Assembly: GCA_025455065.1 (NCBI GenBank)
Contig: JALONG010000015.1
Location: 1-64,000, forward strand
Direction of reading: 5' to 3'
DNA: 64,000 nucleotides
From: Candidatus Kapaibacterium sp.
Lineage (GTDB): Bacteria > Bacteroidota > Ignavibacteria > Kapaibacteriales > UBA4661
Part shown: in pieces, positions 1 to 9,438 of the stretch
Numbering within the stretch: the first letter of the stretch is position 1
Layout: each line of letters starts with the position of its first letter
The notes under the pieces: generated by a model
Told to the model about the DNA's origin: nothing
The model's input: only the letters and a program-made list of their open reading frames with translations
Databases searched by the model: none
Translations under genes and position numbers: made by a program

Positions 1-1096
1 AACGGCGCATGATGTTGAGCAACAGGTTACAAACATTGTTCTATTCAATCCAATATACAAAGAATTTATGCATAATTGTCAACTCAAATTGGTATTACTT
101 GCACTGGACAAAGATTCAGGCAAAGAACTCTGGCAATGGAACGATAAAATTGATGGACATGGAATTAGAACGATTAAAATTCATCAATTCCAAAATATTC
201 TTGTTTGGAGGTTTGGAGGGCGTGTCTATGGTATTAACCTTGATAACGGGAAAACCATTTGGAAAGAACTTGCTATCCATATTCCGGGATGGAGTTTAGG
301 AAATGATGTTTCCGGTCTTGGAAATCGTTTTCTTTTTTATACCAGTGATAAGGAGTATTTTTCAGGCTGGACAAATTCTGGGAATATTCAGCAATATCCG
401 ACGTTCAACACACCACCACGAACGCAGCATAGCTCAACGCTAATGTTTCTCAATGCTCCACCAAATTTGTTTGACAATGCAGCATTGAATGATACAATAG
501 CCGTCCTGCCCTTTGGTATTCCTACCGGAGGGCAGGCGATTGGTTTTATTATGTTTAACTTTACGCAAAACAAAGAAATCTATACCAAAACTATCCCCGG
601 CGACAATATTGGTGCTTTTGGCAATCCACCTATATTGCAAAACAACACTCTTTATCTTGATGCCGGTCCGTGGATTCATGCCTTCGACCTCAAAACAGGA
701 AACCAACTCTGGCGCGAGCGCTTTCCTAGTACACTTTCCATTTCCGGCATCATCTACTACGACGGCATGATTATCGGCAACTGCGAAGATACCTTCATGT
801 ATGCCCTCGACGCTAAAACAGGCAAGCAACTCTGGGCGACAAAAACCTCCGGCACGTCCAGCCGCCTTTTCGAGATGAACGGCGTGATTTATTTCACGGG
901 TGGCGGCGATGGCTTGCTTCACGCCGTGGACGCGAAAACAGGCAAACACATCTGGAAGAAAGAATCTCCCGACGAAAGCCGCTTCAATGGTGCGTGGTTC
1001 TTTGATCGCTCTTTTGTTACAAAGCCGCTCGCTAGCTCGCCTAGCGGCGGCTTTTTTTTTCTTTTTTGCCATGATGAGAGATTTGCCGTACTTTGA
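1..1096 (+). CDS. PQQ-like beta-propeller repeat protein, 5' partial, doubtful 3' end
   Basis: Several beta-propeller blades of the PQQ/YWTD-like type are visible, each with the core LDxxTGKxLW (for example LDKDSGKELW, FDLKTGNQLW, LDAKTGKQLW and VDAKTGKHIW). The frame is open back to base 2, so the gene may begin outside the window. An internal ATG at 68 is only a fallback start, because it lies where a sequence resembling a miniature-element end (69-94) enters the frame. The last blade is followed by a hairpin plus T-run (1024-1060) before the stop at 1094-1096, so the C-terminus is probably degenerate or shortened. Such propellers usually act in the periplasm or outside the cell as binding scaffolds. 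No catalytic residues could be assigned. Substrate and partner are unknown. Confidence 0.7.
   Translation, partial: TAHDVEQQVTNIVLFNPIYKEFMHNCQLKLVLLALDKDSGKELWQWNDKIDGHGIRTIKIHQFQNILVWRFGGRVYGINLDNGKTIWKELAIHIPGWSLGNDVSGLGNRFLFYTSDKEYFSGWTNSGNIQQYPTFNTPPRTQHSSTLMFLNAPPNLFDNAALNDTIAVLPFGIPTGGQAIGFIMFNFTQNKEIYTKTIPGDNIGAFGNPPILQNNTLYLDAGPWIHAFDLKTGNQLWRERFPSTLSISGIIYYDGMIIGNCEDTFMYALDAKTGKQLWATKTSGTSSRLFEMNGVIYFTGGGDGLLHAVDAKTGKHIWKKESPDESRFNGAWFFDRSFVTKPLASSPSGGFFFLFCHDERFAVL
69..94. repeat. Solo terminal-repeat-like sequence of the 136-bp miniature element family
   Basis: This 26-bp stretch differs at about 3 positions from the left terminal repeat (in reverse complement) of the 136-bp elements at 5147-5282 and 46142-46277, and it is followed by TTA like the 46142 copy. 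No matching other end is visible in the 68 bases to its left. It is either the edge of a longer relative starting outside the window or a relic. Confidence 0.45.
1024..1060 (+). terminator. Rho-independent terminator, lying inside the open frame of the propeller gene
   Basis: A GC-rich stem (1024-1035 against 1041-1051, one bulged base, 5-nt loop) is followed by nine T and then more T-rich sequence. It lies upstream of the only in-frame stop codon (1094-1096) of the propeller frame. That is abnormal for an intact gene. Confidence 0.75.
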
Positions 1097-1163
1097 AGAT
1101 TACATCGCTACCCGCAGAATCTACGAAGATTCCGACGCGCTTGTGCCGGTGGCTTCCCAGCGT

Positions 1164-1195
1164 AACCCGCGTGAAAACAAGGTTTCACGCGGGTT
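1164..1195. terminator. Perfect 13-bp hairpin between convergent genes, possible bidirectional terminator
   Basis: Bases 1164-1176 pair perfectly with 1183-1195 around a 6-nt loop. It sits between the plus-strand propeller gene and the 3' end of the minus-strand caspase gene (stop at 1226). The flanking T-tract is weak on both strands, so termination is inferred from position and stem strength. Confidence 0.5.
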
Positions 1196-1225
1196 TGCTC
1201 ATTTTGACATATTGCTCCCGGGCAA

Positions 1226-4200
1226 TTACTTTTTCGTTACTGAAACAATCTCAAAATCTTTGCCGGAAAGCTGTCCGAAGGGCGTTTGTTCTTTGCCTTT
1301 GAGCAGTTGTTTCGTGAGTTCCGGTACCTGCTCCTCCACATAATTTTTCAAACCATTCACCGTAACTTTGCCTTTGTCATTTTTCACATTTCCTGACAAT
1401 GCTTGCAAGAGAACGTGAGAAAATACGCCGTGTTGGAGTGATGTAACTTGATTTGCGGCTTGGTCGGAGGATGCCGACGCAATCACGCCGCTTCCTGTCT
1501 TTCGCGCCATACCTTTCACGGCTTTGGACTGCATAAAATCATCCAATGCCGCGCCAGATTGACACGCATCAAACAAAACCAACTGCCGTGCTGCCGGAAC
1601 ATTTGTCAGCAAAACACTGAGTTCCTTTGCCGACAAACCGCGTGTTTCCAACTCTTGCTCATTTTTCACATCCTGCATGACCAGATAAAATGTAGATTGT
1701 TCTTCTGCCGTAACCGCTTTACCGTGTCCTGCGTAGAAAAAGACAAATACGTCTTGGCGCTGTGCGCTTTCCGTGATTTTTTTGAAAATTTCCTGCACCT
1801 TTTCGCGCTTCGCTTCCGCGTCGTAAAGTTCGTATTTGAATACCTTATCGTAACCGCTTTGAGCGCCGTTTGCGACAATAGTTTTTAAGACATCTTGCGC
1901 ATCGGGACGTGCGTAGGGCAGATTGTACTCTTTGTTCAAATAATCATTAATGCCGACGGCGAAAATGTGCAGATTCGTCGTCTGCACGGGGATATTGCAC
2001 ACCACGCTTGCTTCTGCGGCATTCGATTCGGTGCGGTCTGCGTTGATAGCCACTACCTTCAAATCATTTTTCCCGGGCAGAAGTTGAATCGTGTAATCCC
2101 GCAAAATGGTGAAACCTTGCGCCGAAGGCAGATTCTTAAATTCTTCGGGGAACAGCAGTTTACCGTTTTGGAAAATGCGTACTTCCACAATTTGGGATCC
2201 TCTGTCTTTCACGCCAACGGTGATATTCACTCGCGGCGAAGCAAGCGTGTCTCCTGCGCGAGGAGCGAGAATTTCTACAAGCGGTGGCAATTTGAAATCG
2301 CGGTTGATGTCCGGTGCGGCTTGCACTCCGGCAACGGGATTGGTAACTTCCTCTGCGGCTTTGCGGGCGGCTTCTTCTTGCTGTTTTTTAAGTTCGGCTT
2401 GTTTGCGGGCGAGTGCTTCGGTTTCTGCTTTTGCCTTGGCTTCAGCCTCAGCGCGGGCTTTCGCTTCGGCATCGGCTTTTGCCTTCGCTTCGGCTTGTTG
2501 TTTAGCAAGTGCATCCGCTTCGGCTTTTGCTTTGGCTGCGGCTTCAGCACGGGCTTTTGCCTCTGCATCCTGCTTTGCTTTCAGTTCGGCTTGCTGTTTT
2601 GCGAGAGATTCTTGAGCAGCTTTTTCTTTAGCTGCGGCTTGCTGCTTGGCAAGTGCCTCAGCTTCAGCTTTGGCTTTCGCTTCAGCATCGGCGCGGGCTT
2701 TTGCTTCGGCTTCTTGCTTTGCTTTCAGCTCTGCTTGTTGTTTGGCGAGTGCTTCGGCTTCACGCTTTGCTTTGGCTTCCGCTTCAAGGCGGGCTTTTAC
2801 TTCAGCCTCCTGTTTTGCTTTCAGTTCGGCTTGTTGCTTTGCAATGTCGGCAGCTTCGCGTTTCGCCTGCTCTTCCGCATCACGCTTTGCTTTTTCAGCA
2901 GCGAGTTTTGACGCTCTTTCTTGCTGCGCTTTCAAAGCAAGTGTTGCGGGAGATGCGGGGAAAATACGAGAAAGGAGTTTCGGTGAATAAAACCGCTCAA
3001 AAAACGCATCCAACTGTACAGGCTGACCATCTACAACCCAATGTAACAACTTCGTACCGTCTTCCGAGCCGTCAAACTGACCATCGGGCGTAACAACCAC
3101 CCAATCGCCTCTGTCCAAGCCGACGAGTGTAGCATTTTCCTTGCCTTCGGCAGCATCCCACACAATAACCTTCGCATCAGCGCTGGCGCTGGCGAGTGTG
3201 CGATTGTTCGGGTGGAAACTTGCCGCAAGTACCCAATTCGCATGACCGCGCAATGTCCTCAATTCCTTACCGCTTGCGGCATCCCAGACTTTCACGTCGT
3301 CGTCCGTTGCGCCGCTTGCCGCATATTTACCATCATTGCTGAGTGCCACAGCCATGACCTCGCCTTTGTGTCCTGAAAAGGTCTTCACGGCTTGCCCTGA
3401 AGACACATCCCAGAGTTTTACGGTGCGGTCGGCGCTGCCGGAAATAAGTTGTTTGCCATTCGCAGAAAACGCGATGTTGTTGATAAGTTCGCCGTGTCCG
3501 GTCATTGTTTTCAATTCTTTGCCGCTTGCCACATCCCACAGGCGAATTGTTTTGTCGGAGGAAGCTGTTGCAACGGTTTTCGCGTCAGGGCTGAAGGCAA
3601 CGGAATAAACACTTTTTTTGTGTCCGCGCAGTTTTTTGTCAAGTTTTCCTGTCGAAACGTTCCAAATACTCACGACGGAATCAATCGCGCCACTCACAAT
3701 CATCGCGCCATCGGCAGAAATAGCAATCGCCTGAATCGGGCTGTCGTCGGTGGTAATGGTTTTGGTAATTTTTCCTGTTTCAACGCTCCAAATGGCAATG
3801 CTCTTGTTGTCCAGCGACGTTCCTCCTGCTGCAAGCGTTTTTCCGTCGGCAGTGTAGGAGAGGCTTGCTACCTGAATAAGCGGTGCTTTGAGGTCGGCGG
3901 GTTCTGTACCTTTTTCCAAATCCCAGAGGCGGATATTGTTGCCGTCTTTGTCGGAATGCGCCGTTGCAAGGCGGTTGCCGGATTTGTCGAAGGTAACGGC
4001 TTTGATAACTTTGCGATAGCCGTTCAAATCGCTCACGTCGCGCCCTGTGGCTACATCGTAGGTGCGGAGCGCTCTGTCAGCGCCTCCGGTGGTCAGTTTT
4101 GTGCCGTCGGGTGAAAATGCAAAGCAGAGAACGCGGGGAGAATTGCCGATGAACGTGCGGATTTTCTTACCGTTAAAAACGTTCCACAAAGCAACCGTGC

Positions 4201-5059
4201 GACGAATATCCATGTCATCATCTTCTTGCGAAGACTTATCCACGCTGGCGAGAATGCGCCCGTTGGGGCTGACGGCGGCTTGTTTCGCCACACCAACAAC
4301 TTCGCGGAGCATGGTCTTTTTCACGGCATCGTATATTTTTACGCTTTGATTGTCGCACTGCGCAATAAGCAATGAACCATCGGCACTGTACGCCAAGTGG
4401 GTAATTCCCGCTCCCGCGTCAATCGTCGCAACAACGTTTTGCTGGATATTGAGCAGGCGAATGGTGTTGTCATCGCCGCCGACAGACAAGGTCTGCCCAT
4501 CGGGGCTGAAAGCAAGCGTGTTTTGGGGTTTGGTCAAATCTCGAATCGGAATGGGAATTTCTTTGCCGATACGAATGTCCCAGAGCTTGACGGTTTTGTC
4601 AATGCTGCAACTCGCCAAAATGTTATTGGTCGGGCTGAAGGCAACCGAAGACGCATAAAACGAATGTCCCGGCAAGGTGCGTATTTCCGTGCCTTTGCGG
4701 ACATCCCATATACGAATCGTATTGTCTTTTGCGGCAGTAACGAGTTGGTCTCCGGCAGCGTTAAAATCAAGTGCCGTGATATAACCACGATGCGCGACAA
4801 GCGTCCTAACGACTTTGCCGGTGGTAACATCCCAAAGTTTGACGGTATTGTCCTCGCTGCCGCTTGCTACGAGTTGCCCGTTGGGGCTGTATTTTACGGC
4901 AACAACATCGCCGAAATGCCCTGTTTGAACGATAAGTTCCGGCTTGGGCGGCGTGGTTGCTTGTTGCGCACGTGTTTCGGCGGAATGTCCCCAAAGTAAG
5001 CACCAAAGCGCCATTACGAGGATGTACCGAAATCCCGTGAAGGAAGTACGTCGCTTCAT
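1226..5059 (-). CDS. Secreted WD40 repeat - coiled coil - caspase (peptidase C14) protein
   Basis: The protein is 1277 aa from the ATG at 5059, chosen because an SD-like AGAGGA precedes it and a signal peptide follows (MKRR, hydrophobic core, ETRAQ). An in-frame extension to 5263 runs into a miniature element and is rejected. About a dozen WD40 repeats (roughly residues 45-660, with GH...WD spacing) are followed by an Ala/Lys/Glu/Gln-rich coiled coil (about 700-900), an Ig-like segment (about 920-1010) and a C14 caspase domain (about 1025-1200). The catalytic His lies in FYAGHG (about 1108) and the Cys in FDACQSG (about 1166). WD40-caspase fusions are known bacterial orthocaspases. Target and trigger are not visible. 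It stands alone, with a miniature element 87 bp upstream. Confidence 0.9.
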   Translation of the reverse strand: MKRRTSFTGFRYILVMALWCLLWGHSAETRAQQATTPPKPELIVQTGHFGDVVAVKYSPNGQLVASGSEDNTVKLWDVTTGKVVRTLVAHRGYITALDFNAAGDQLVTAAKDNTIRIWDVRKGTEIRTLPGHSFYASSVAFSPTNNILASCSIDKTVKLWDIRIGKEIPIPIRDLTKPQNTLAFSPDGQTLSVGGDDNTIRLLNIQQNVVATIDAGAGITHLAYSADGSLLIAQCDNQSVKIYDAVKKTMLREVVGVAKQAAVSPNGRILASVDKSSQEDDDMDIRRTVALWNVFNGKKIRTFIGNSPRVLCFAFSPDGTKLTTGGADRALRTYDVATGRDVSDLNGYRKVIKAVTFDKSGNRLATAHSDKDGNNIRLWDLEKGTEPADLKAPLIQVASLSYTADGKTLAAGGTSLDNKSIAIWSVETGKITKTITTDDSPIQAIAISADGAMIVSGAIDSVVSIWNVSTGKLDKKLRGHKKSVYSVAFSPDAKTVATASSDKTIRLWDVASGKELKTMTGHGELINNIAFSANGKQLISGSADRTVKLWDVSSGQAVKTFSGHKGEVMAVALSNDGKYAASGATDDDVKVWDAASGKELRTLRGHANWVLAASFHPNNRTLASASADAKVIVWDAAEGKENATLVGLDRGDWVVVTPDGQFDGSEDGTKLLHWVVDGQPVQLDAFFERFYSPKLLSRIFPASPATLALKAQQERASKLAAEKAKRDAEEQAKREAADIAKQQAELKAKQEAEVKARLEAEAKAKREAEALAKQQAELKAKQEAEAKARADAEAKAKAEAEALAKQQAAAKEKAAQESLAKQQAELKAKQDAEAKARAEAAAKAKAEADALAKQQAEAKAKADAEAKARAEAEAKAKAETEALARKQAELKKQQEEAARKAAEEVTNPVAGVQAAPDINRDFKLPPLVEILAPRAGDTLASPRVNITVGVKDRGSQIVEVRIFQNGKLLFPEEFKNLPSAQGFTILRDYTIQLLPGKNDLKVVAINADRTESNAAEASVVCNIPVQTTNLHIFAVGINDYLNKEYNLPYARPDAQDVLKTIVANGAQSGYDKVFKYELYDAEAKREKVQEIFKKITESAQRQDVFVFFYAGHGKAVTAEEQSTFYLVMQDVKNEQELETRGLSAKELSVLLTNVPAARQLVLFDACQSGAALDDFMQSKAVKGMARKTGSGVIASASSDQAANQVTSLQHGVFSHVLLQALSGNVKNDKGKVTVNGLKNYVEEQVPELTKQLLKGKEQTPFGQLSGKDFEIVSVTKK
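2390..2900. repeat. Imperfect tandem coding repeat for the coiled-coil linker
   Basis: Imperfect repeats encode runs such as AKQQAELKAKQEAEAKARA on the minus strand, inside the caspase gene. Length polymorphism between strains would be expected. Long antisense open frames here are shadows of the repeat. Confidence 0.7.
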
Positions 5060-5146
5060 AGACTTGTTCCTCTTGGTTAGTGAAAATAAAGTATGGAAAA
5101 TTGTTTGCTGTTGGGTAGCGTCAAAAAAAAAACAGTTGAAGAATAA

Positions 5147-5282
5147 TACCAACTTGAGTTGATAACTGTGCAAAAAAAATCTGGCTTTAGTGGCACAGAC
5201 ATTCTTGTCTGTGCGAGTATTTATGCTACTTCCAGAGAAAAGCATTGAAAAAATAATGCACAATCTTCAACGTAAATTGGTA
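5147..5282. mobile_element. 136-bp miniature element (MITE-like), copy A
   Basis: The ends form an imperfect inverted repeat of about 26 bp beginning TACCAA. The element is flanked by the 3-bp direct repeat TAA (5144-5146 and 5283-5285). It has the same length as the copy at 46142-46277 and is nearly identical to it. The centre carries the palindrome GCACAGACA-TTCT-TGTCTGTGC. It has no coding capacity. It lies 87 bp upstream of the caspase gene start. Confidence 0.85.
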
Positions 5283-5578
5283 TAATTAACCTTCGTAGCA
5301 AAGTTCATTCCTCTCTGTGCAGACATCAAGCCGCTTTGCGGCTCAAGGGAACAGACAGGAATGTCTGTTCTACGGGAAAAAGGTATCACCATAGTTTTAC
5401 CGATACCTACTGTTGAATTTGATAAACACAAGGTTTGATGAACACAAGGTTTTGTGCGGTTTAATTGTTTGGCGTGGCACAAATATTTCCACCCTTGAAT
5501 CCGCAATGCCATGTTTTCCTTAGCCGCGCCCAATATACCGTATTTTCCACCGTTCACAAAAGATTTACAGCGATTGCT
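5283..5578. other. Intergenic region with REP-like palindromes, no gene seen
   Basis: This stretch of 296 bp holds two palindromes: AGCCGC-TTT-GCGGCT near 5329-5343 and AACAGACA-GGAA-TGTCTGTT at 5350-5369. The second resembles the core of the dispersed repeats at 12394, 14220, 14322 and 61680. No convincing gene was found on either strand. Confidence 0.5.
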
Positions 5579-8500
5579 CTATCGGGCAATAAGGATGCGC
5601 TGCGCGGCTGTTTCCCGTGCTGAAGTGAGGCGCACAAAATATACACCATTCGGTACATCGCTGACTAGCAGCGTCGCTTCGTTCTGCCCTGCTGCACGCG
5701 GCATGATTGCTTGTGTGCGCAGCGTCCGCCCGAAGACATCCACCAGCGTCAGTGTGAGTGTTCCTGTGGTCGGGGTGGAATAACGAATGGTTACTTGTTC
5801 GTTGGCGGGATTGGGTTGTGTCGTCAAAATACGCAGTGATGCGCTTGTCGAGAAAAACAAGTGTGTGCCGCCTGCTTGCGAAGTGATGAGGCGGAAATTT
5901 GCTGCGGAGGTATTCAAAAATGCTCCCGGAGGGCTTACCACCTCAACATTGATGCGGGTTGAACTTGTATTCCCTAACATCACACCAAAGCACATATTTT
6001 CAAGCGGACTGACATCAAGTTGCCGCGTCGAAGCGGTCGAAGAAACAGGGCGTAAATTCAGCGTTATCGGGATATAGCGGATTCCTCCGGCGACAACGCC
6101 AAGCGGCGTGGGTGCTTCGGGAATAAGCAAGCTCGCATTAAAACTCACCAGCACCGTAACACTCGTGGAAAATTCGGGCTGACCGGAGCAGGATTGCAAG
6201 AGCGACACGCACAAACGGTCATTCGGACGTGCGGCGGTGTCATTCAAACGCAGGGTACAAGGCGGCACAGGAAGCATCAAGACACCATTACCCAAAAGCC
6301 GCACCGTTGCTTGTAAGCCGTTGCCATAGGTAAAGACCACCGAACCGTTTGCCCGTCCGACAGCCATGGGCGCAAAACGCAGTGTGATTTGACGTGCTTC
6401 CCCCGGAGCCAGCGTAAACATTGGTGTTCCCGACACAATCACAAACTGCACATTGTCCGGACCGCCTAATTGCGTCGCCGTAACGCCAATCGGCGTTGTG
6501 CCTGTGTTTCGCAACACTGCCGTCACAACGCTGTCCCGACGCGAACCGACCAGAACGCTGCCGAAGTCAATAATTGAGCCGATAATTTGTAGCGTCGGCG
6601 TGAGACCAATGCCGCGAATCGTGTATTGAAGCGTTGTGTGCTGCATCACCACATTGATTCGTGCCGTGCGCTCTCCCGCAGCACGTGGACGAAAGCGGAA
6701 CTCTACAGTTGCCGAAGCGCCCACAGGTATCAGCGCCGGAACGCCCGTAACAAGTTCAAAATCTTCGGGATTATCGCCCGTGAAGTAGATAGAATCAAGG
6801 CGCACGGGGAATGTGCCTGTATTGCGGATAAATGCCTGAATCACGGAATCTTTCGGCACACCGACAAGCGATGTTCTCATGTCAATATCGCGCCCAACGG
6901 CATCCGGCGCGACAATCGCCCAAAGGCTGTCCGAAACATCGCTTTGCAGCGCAATCGGCTCGGCAAGCGCATAAACACGGGCAACTTGATTACTGACAGT
7001 GAGAAAACGGCGCGAATCGGGGTGATATTCCGCGTACGTGGCTTCTTGGCTGGGCAGAACAAAACTGCGAATAAGCGCATTAACACCACCCGCATCCCAA
7101 ATGCTTACGCCATTTGTCAGCGCTGCCGTGATAATACGTCGCCCGTTAGGGCTGAAGCGCACACTGACAACGTTTTGACCTGCCGCAAAGCGCCGAATAA
7201 GCAAGCCACGCTGCCAATCCCAGCGTTCACAGCCGTTGCGCTTTGCCAAAGCGAGTTCGCGCCCGTCGGGGCTGAAAATTGCGCTATTGACATCCCGCGA
7301 CGAACCAAGCGGGGGCTGGACAATAGCGCCCGTCTGCACGTTCCAGAAAAACAACCCTCCATCGCTCCGCACCATGCCGATAGTGCGCCCGTCGGGTGTG
7401 AAAAATAGTTCACGCGGTCTGCCGCCAACGGTGGAATAGCGCACCTCGCGCAGAAGTTCGGTCGTTTCGGCGTTGTAAAATTGCAACAGCCCAATGCCCG
7501 GATTATTCGGCTCAGTGCCACCTGCCGTTGCCAACAGCGTCCCGTCAGGGCTGTACCGGACAGCATTGCCGACATTGCCGATAATAGCGCTTGCAAGTTG
7601 GGCGCGGTCGTTATTCCAAATCACAATCGTTCCGGCATCGTCCGCCGTTGCCAAGCGCAAACCGTCGGGTGAGACCGCCATATCTCGAATCGCGCTCCGA
7701 TGCCGCGCCTGACCGCCATAAAATGCGCTGTTGAAAGAATCCCAAAATGTTACCTGCCCGTTAAAACCCGCAGCAACACGCTCTCCGCCGGAAACAAACC
7801 GCGCAAACGACGCAGCAGCAGGAACAGTAATAACCGTGTCGGGGTCAGGCGAAGCGACAAGCTGCGTAACCCGCATCAAACAACGCTCGCTGGGCATATT
7901 GGGAATTTGTCGCCAATTATATTGCAGTCCTCCGGCGCGTTCTACCAGCAAATTCCACGTTCTGCCGCTATCTATGCTGTATTCCAGCCTCACGCTGTCG
8001 TCGGGAGCAACGCCTCGCCACGTAACGATGCTGTCTGTGCCTGCTAAAAAGCGCTGTCCGCCATTGGGGAAAGTCAGCACAAGCGTCGGGCGCACAGGCG
8101 GTACGGTTGTCCGCGAAACGGCGTAGAATGCCGTCGGGCAGGTGTCGGCAACAACCAAAAACACGCCCAGCGCAAAACCCGCCTCACGCGGCGTGTAAGT
8201 AACGGTCAGGGTTTGCGACGTGCCGTTGGCAAGGGAAAATTGTGTCGGAGAAACACGAAAATTCGTGTCGCTGGACACGATATTAAAAATGCGATAATCG
8301 CCATTTCTCGCCGTGATAGTCATAGTGCGGGTTTGTGGTGTGCCAAGTTGTGCGCCGGTGAGATTAAACCCGACACTTGGCGGGCTGACGACAAGTTGCG
8401 GCTGCGCCGGGGCAGGCAACCCATAACCGCCGGAGCCGATAACGGCTTGTGCTTTGGGCAATCCAAACGCGCCGCCTTCCACAACCATTTCCACCGTGCG

Positions 8501-9421
8501 CAGCACCACGCCTGATGTGCCGCAATTAAACGTCGGTGGGGCGCTCTGCCAAACAATATCGCAGGGGGGAGTGTCTTGCGCGGCGTACAAAATCGTGAAA
8601 AAGGCTTGTCGCGCCTGTTCAACGGTGCTGATATTATCCAACACCAATCCGCCAGTGGCTTGGGCAACATTGCGCAAAAGCAAGGGTGCGGGCAGCCCCA
8701 GACAAACCGCATACACTCTTACATCCTGAGCGCGAGCCGCACGGATAATGTCGGTTTCATTCCCACTTCCAATGCCGTCGGTGAAAAAAATAAGAATACG
8801 GCGGTGCTTTCCTGTTTTGGCAATTTCGATACCGCCTGCGGGGCGAGTAAGGAAGCCCGCATCGTAATCCGTACCACCTTGCGGACGCAGTGAATCAATC
8901 GCACGAATGAGGCGCGGACGGTCGGTCGTCCAATCTTGGTTGAGGTAATTTTCATGGTCAAAACTCGTAACGGCACATTCCGAGCCGCCCGGAAGCATCG
9001 GCGAAGGTGTTCCGAGTGTTAATGCGTTCACAAATGCCTTTGCTGCGCCCTGCATGATGTCTATATTCCGCGTTCTGCCGTCTCTGGCGGCGCTCATTGA
9101 ACCCGACACATCCAGCGTCAAAATGGCGGAAAGCGGTCGGGGCGGTGGCGGTGTGGGGCAGGAAATAGAGATGATGCGGCGTTCTGTGCCGTTTTCAAAC
9201 ATGGTCGTATTTTGCAACCCAACGGCGGTTACAAGTCGCCCCAACGAATCAATCGCATAGAACTGTCCGCGTACTTGGGGGAAATTTGTGGGAGAAACGT
9301 TAAAAAGCGAGAGCGTTTGCGCCTGAAGGTGCGGGGCTATGGCAAGCACGAACCACAAGAGCAGCAATAATGAGGAATAAGCACTGTTTCGCAGTGTTTT
9401 GGAAGCGGAAAAAACGTGCAT
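5579..9421 (-). CDS. Secreted vWA - WD40-like propeller - HYDIN/choice-of-anchor-D protein with type IX sorting domain
   Basis: The protein is 1280 aa with an N-terminal signal peptide (hydrophobic stretch ending near HLQAQ). A von Willebrand A domain (about residues 90-290) has a MIDAS motif DVSGS near residue 100. A second set of repeats (about 560-850) is a WD40-like propeller with SPDG turns. Two HYDIN/ASPM-type choice-of-anchor-D beta-sandwiches follow (about 880-1060). The last 80 residues match the T9SS type A sorting domain: PNPANEQ, then DVFGRTL, then PNGVYFVRL. This predicts export through the outer membrane and attachment at the surface or release. It probably acts in adhesion or as a structural surface protein; no enzyme motif was seen. 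It is on the same strand as the caspase gene, but the elements between them argue against one operon. Confidence 0.88.
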   Translation of the reverse strand: MHVFSASKTLRNSAYSSLLLLLWFVLAIAPHLQAQTLSLFNVSPTNFPQVRGQFYAIDSLGRLVTAVGLQNTTMFENGTERRIISISCPTPPPPRPLSAILTLDVSGSMSAARDGRTRNIDIMQGAAKAFVNALTLGTPSPMLPGGSECAVTSFDHENYLNQDWTTDRPRLIRAIDSLRPQGGTDYDAGFLTRPAGGIEIAKTGKHRRILIFFTDGIGSGNETDIIRAARAQDVRVYAVCLGLPAPLLLRNVAQATGGLVLDNISTVEQARQAFFTILYAAQDTPPCDIVWQSAPPTFNCGTSGVVLRTVEMVVEGGAFGLPKAQAVIGSGGYGLPAPAQPQLVVSPPSVGFNLTGAQLGTPQTRTMTITARNGDYRIFNIVSSDTNFRVSPTQFSLANGTSQTLTVTYTPREAGFALGVFLVVADTCPTAFYAVSRTTVPPVRPTLVLTFPNGGQRFLAGTDSIVTWRGVAPDDSVRLEYSIDSGRTWNLLVERAGGLQYNWRQIPNMPSERCLMRVTQLVASPDPDTVITVPAAASFARFVSGGERVAAGFNGQVTFWDSFNSAFYGGQARHRSAIRDMAVSPDGLRLATADDAGTIVIWNNDRAQLASAIIGNVGNAVRYSPDGTLLATAGGTEPNNPGIGLLQFYNAETTELLREVRYSTVGGRPRELFFTPDGRTIGMVRSDGGLFFWNVQTGAIVQPPLGSSRDVNSAIFSPDGRELALAKRNGCERWDWQRGLLIRRFAAGQNVVSVRFSPNGRRIITAALTNGVSIWDAGGVNALIRSFVLPSQEATYAEYHPDSRRFLTVSNQVARVYALAEPIALQSDVSDSLWAIVAPDAVGRDIDMRTSLVGVPKDSVIQAFIRNTGTFPVRLDSIYFTGDNPEDFELVTGVPALIPVGASATVEFRFRPRAAGERTARINVVMQHTTLQYTIRGIGLTPTLQIIGSIIDFGSVLVGSRRDSVVTAVLRNTGTTPIGVTATQLGGPDNVQFVIVSGTPMFTLAPGEARQITLRFAPMAVGRANGSVVFTYGNGLQATVRLLGNGVLMLPVPPCTLRLNDTAARPNDRLCVSLLQSCSGQPEFSTSVTVLVSFNASLLIPEAPTPLGVVAGGIRYIPITLNLRPVSSTASTRQLDVSPLENMCFGVMLGNTSSTRINVEVVSPPGAFLNTSAANFRLITSQAGGTHLFFSTSASLRILTTQPNPANEQVTIRYSTPTTGTLTLTLVDVFGRTLRTQAIMPRAAGQNEATLLVSDVPNGVYFVRLTSARETAAQRILIAR

Positions 9422-9438
9422 AGCGTAGGCAAAGAGCC

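Noticed and set aside
1895-2990. Long Cys/Phe-rich and Ala/Ser-rich frames on the plus strand
   Set aside because: They are antisense shadows of the Ala/Lys/Glu-rich coiled-coil repeat of the caspase gene.
5060-5263. Longer N-terminus for the WD40-caspase protein
   Set aside because: The extension is encoded by the miniature element and lies ahead of a good signal peptide and ribosome site at 5059.
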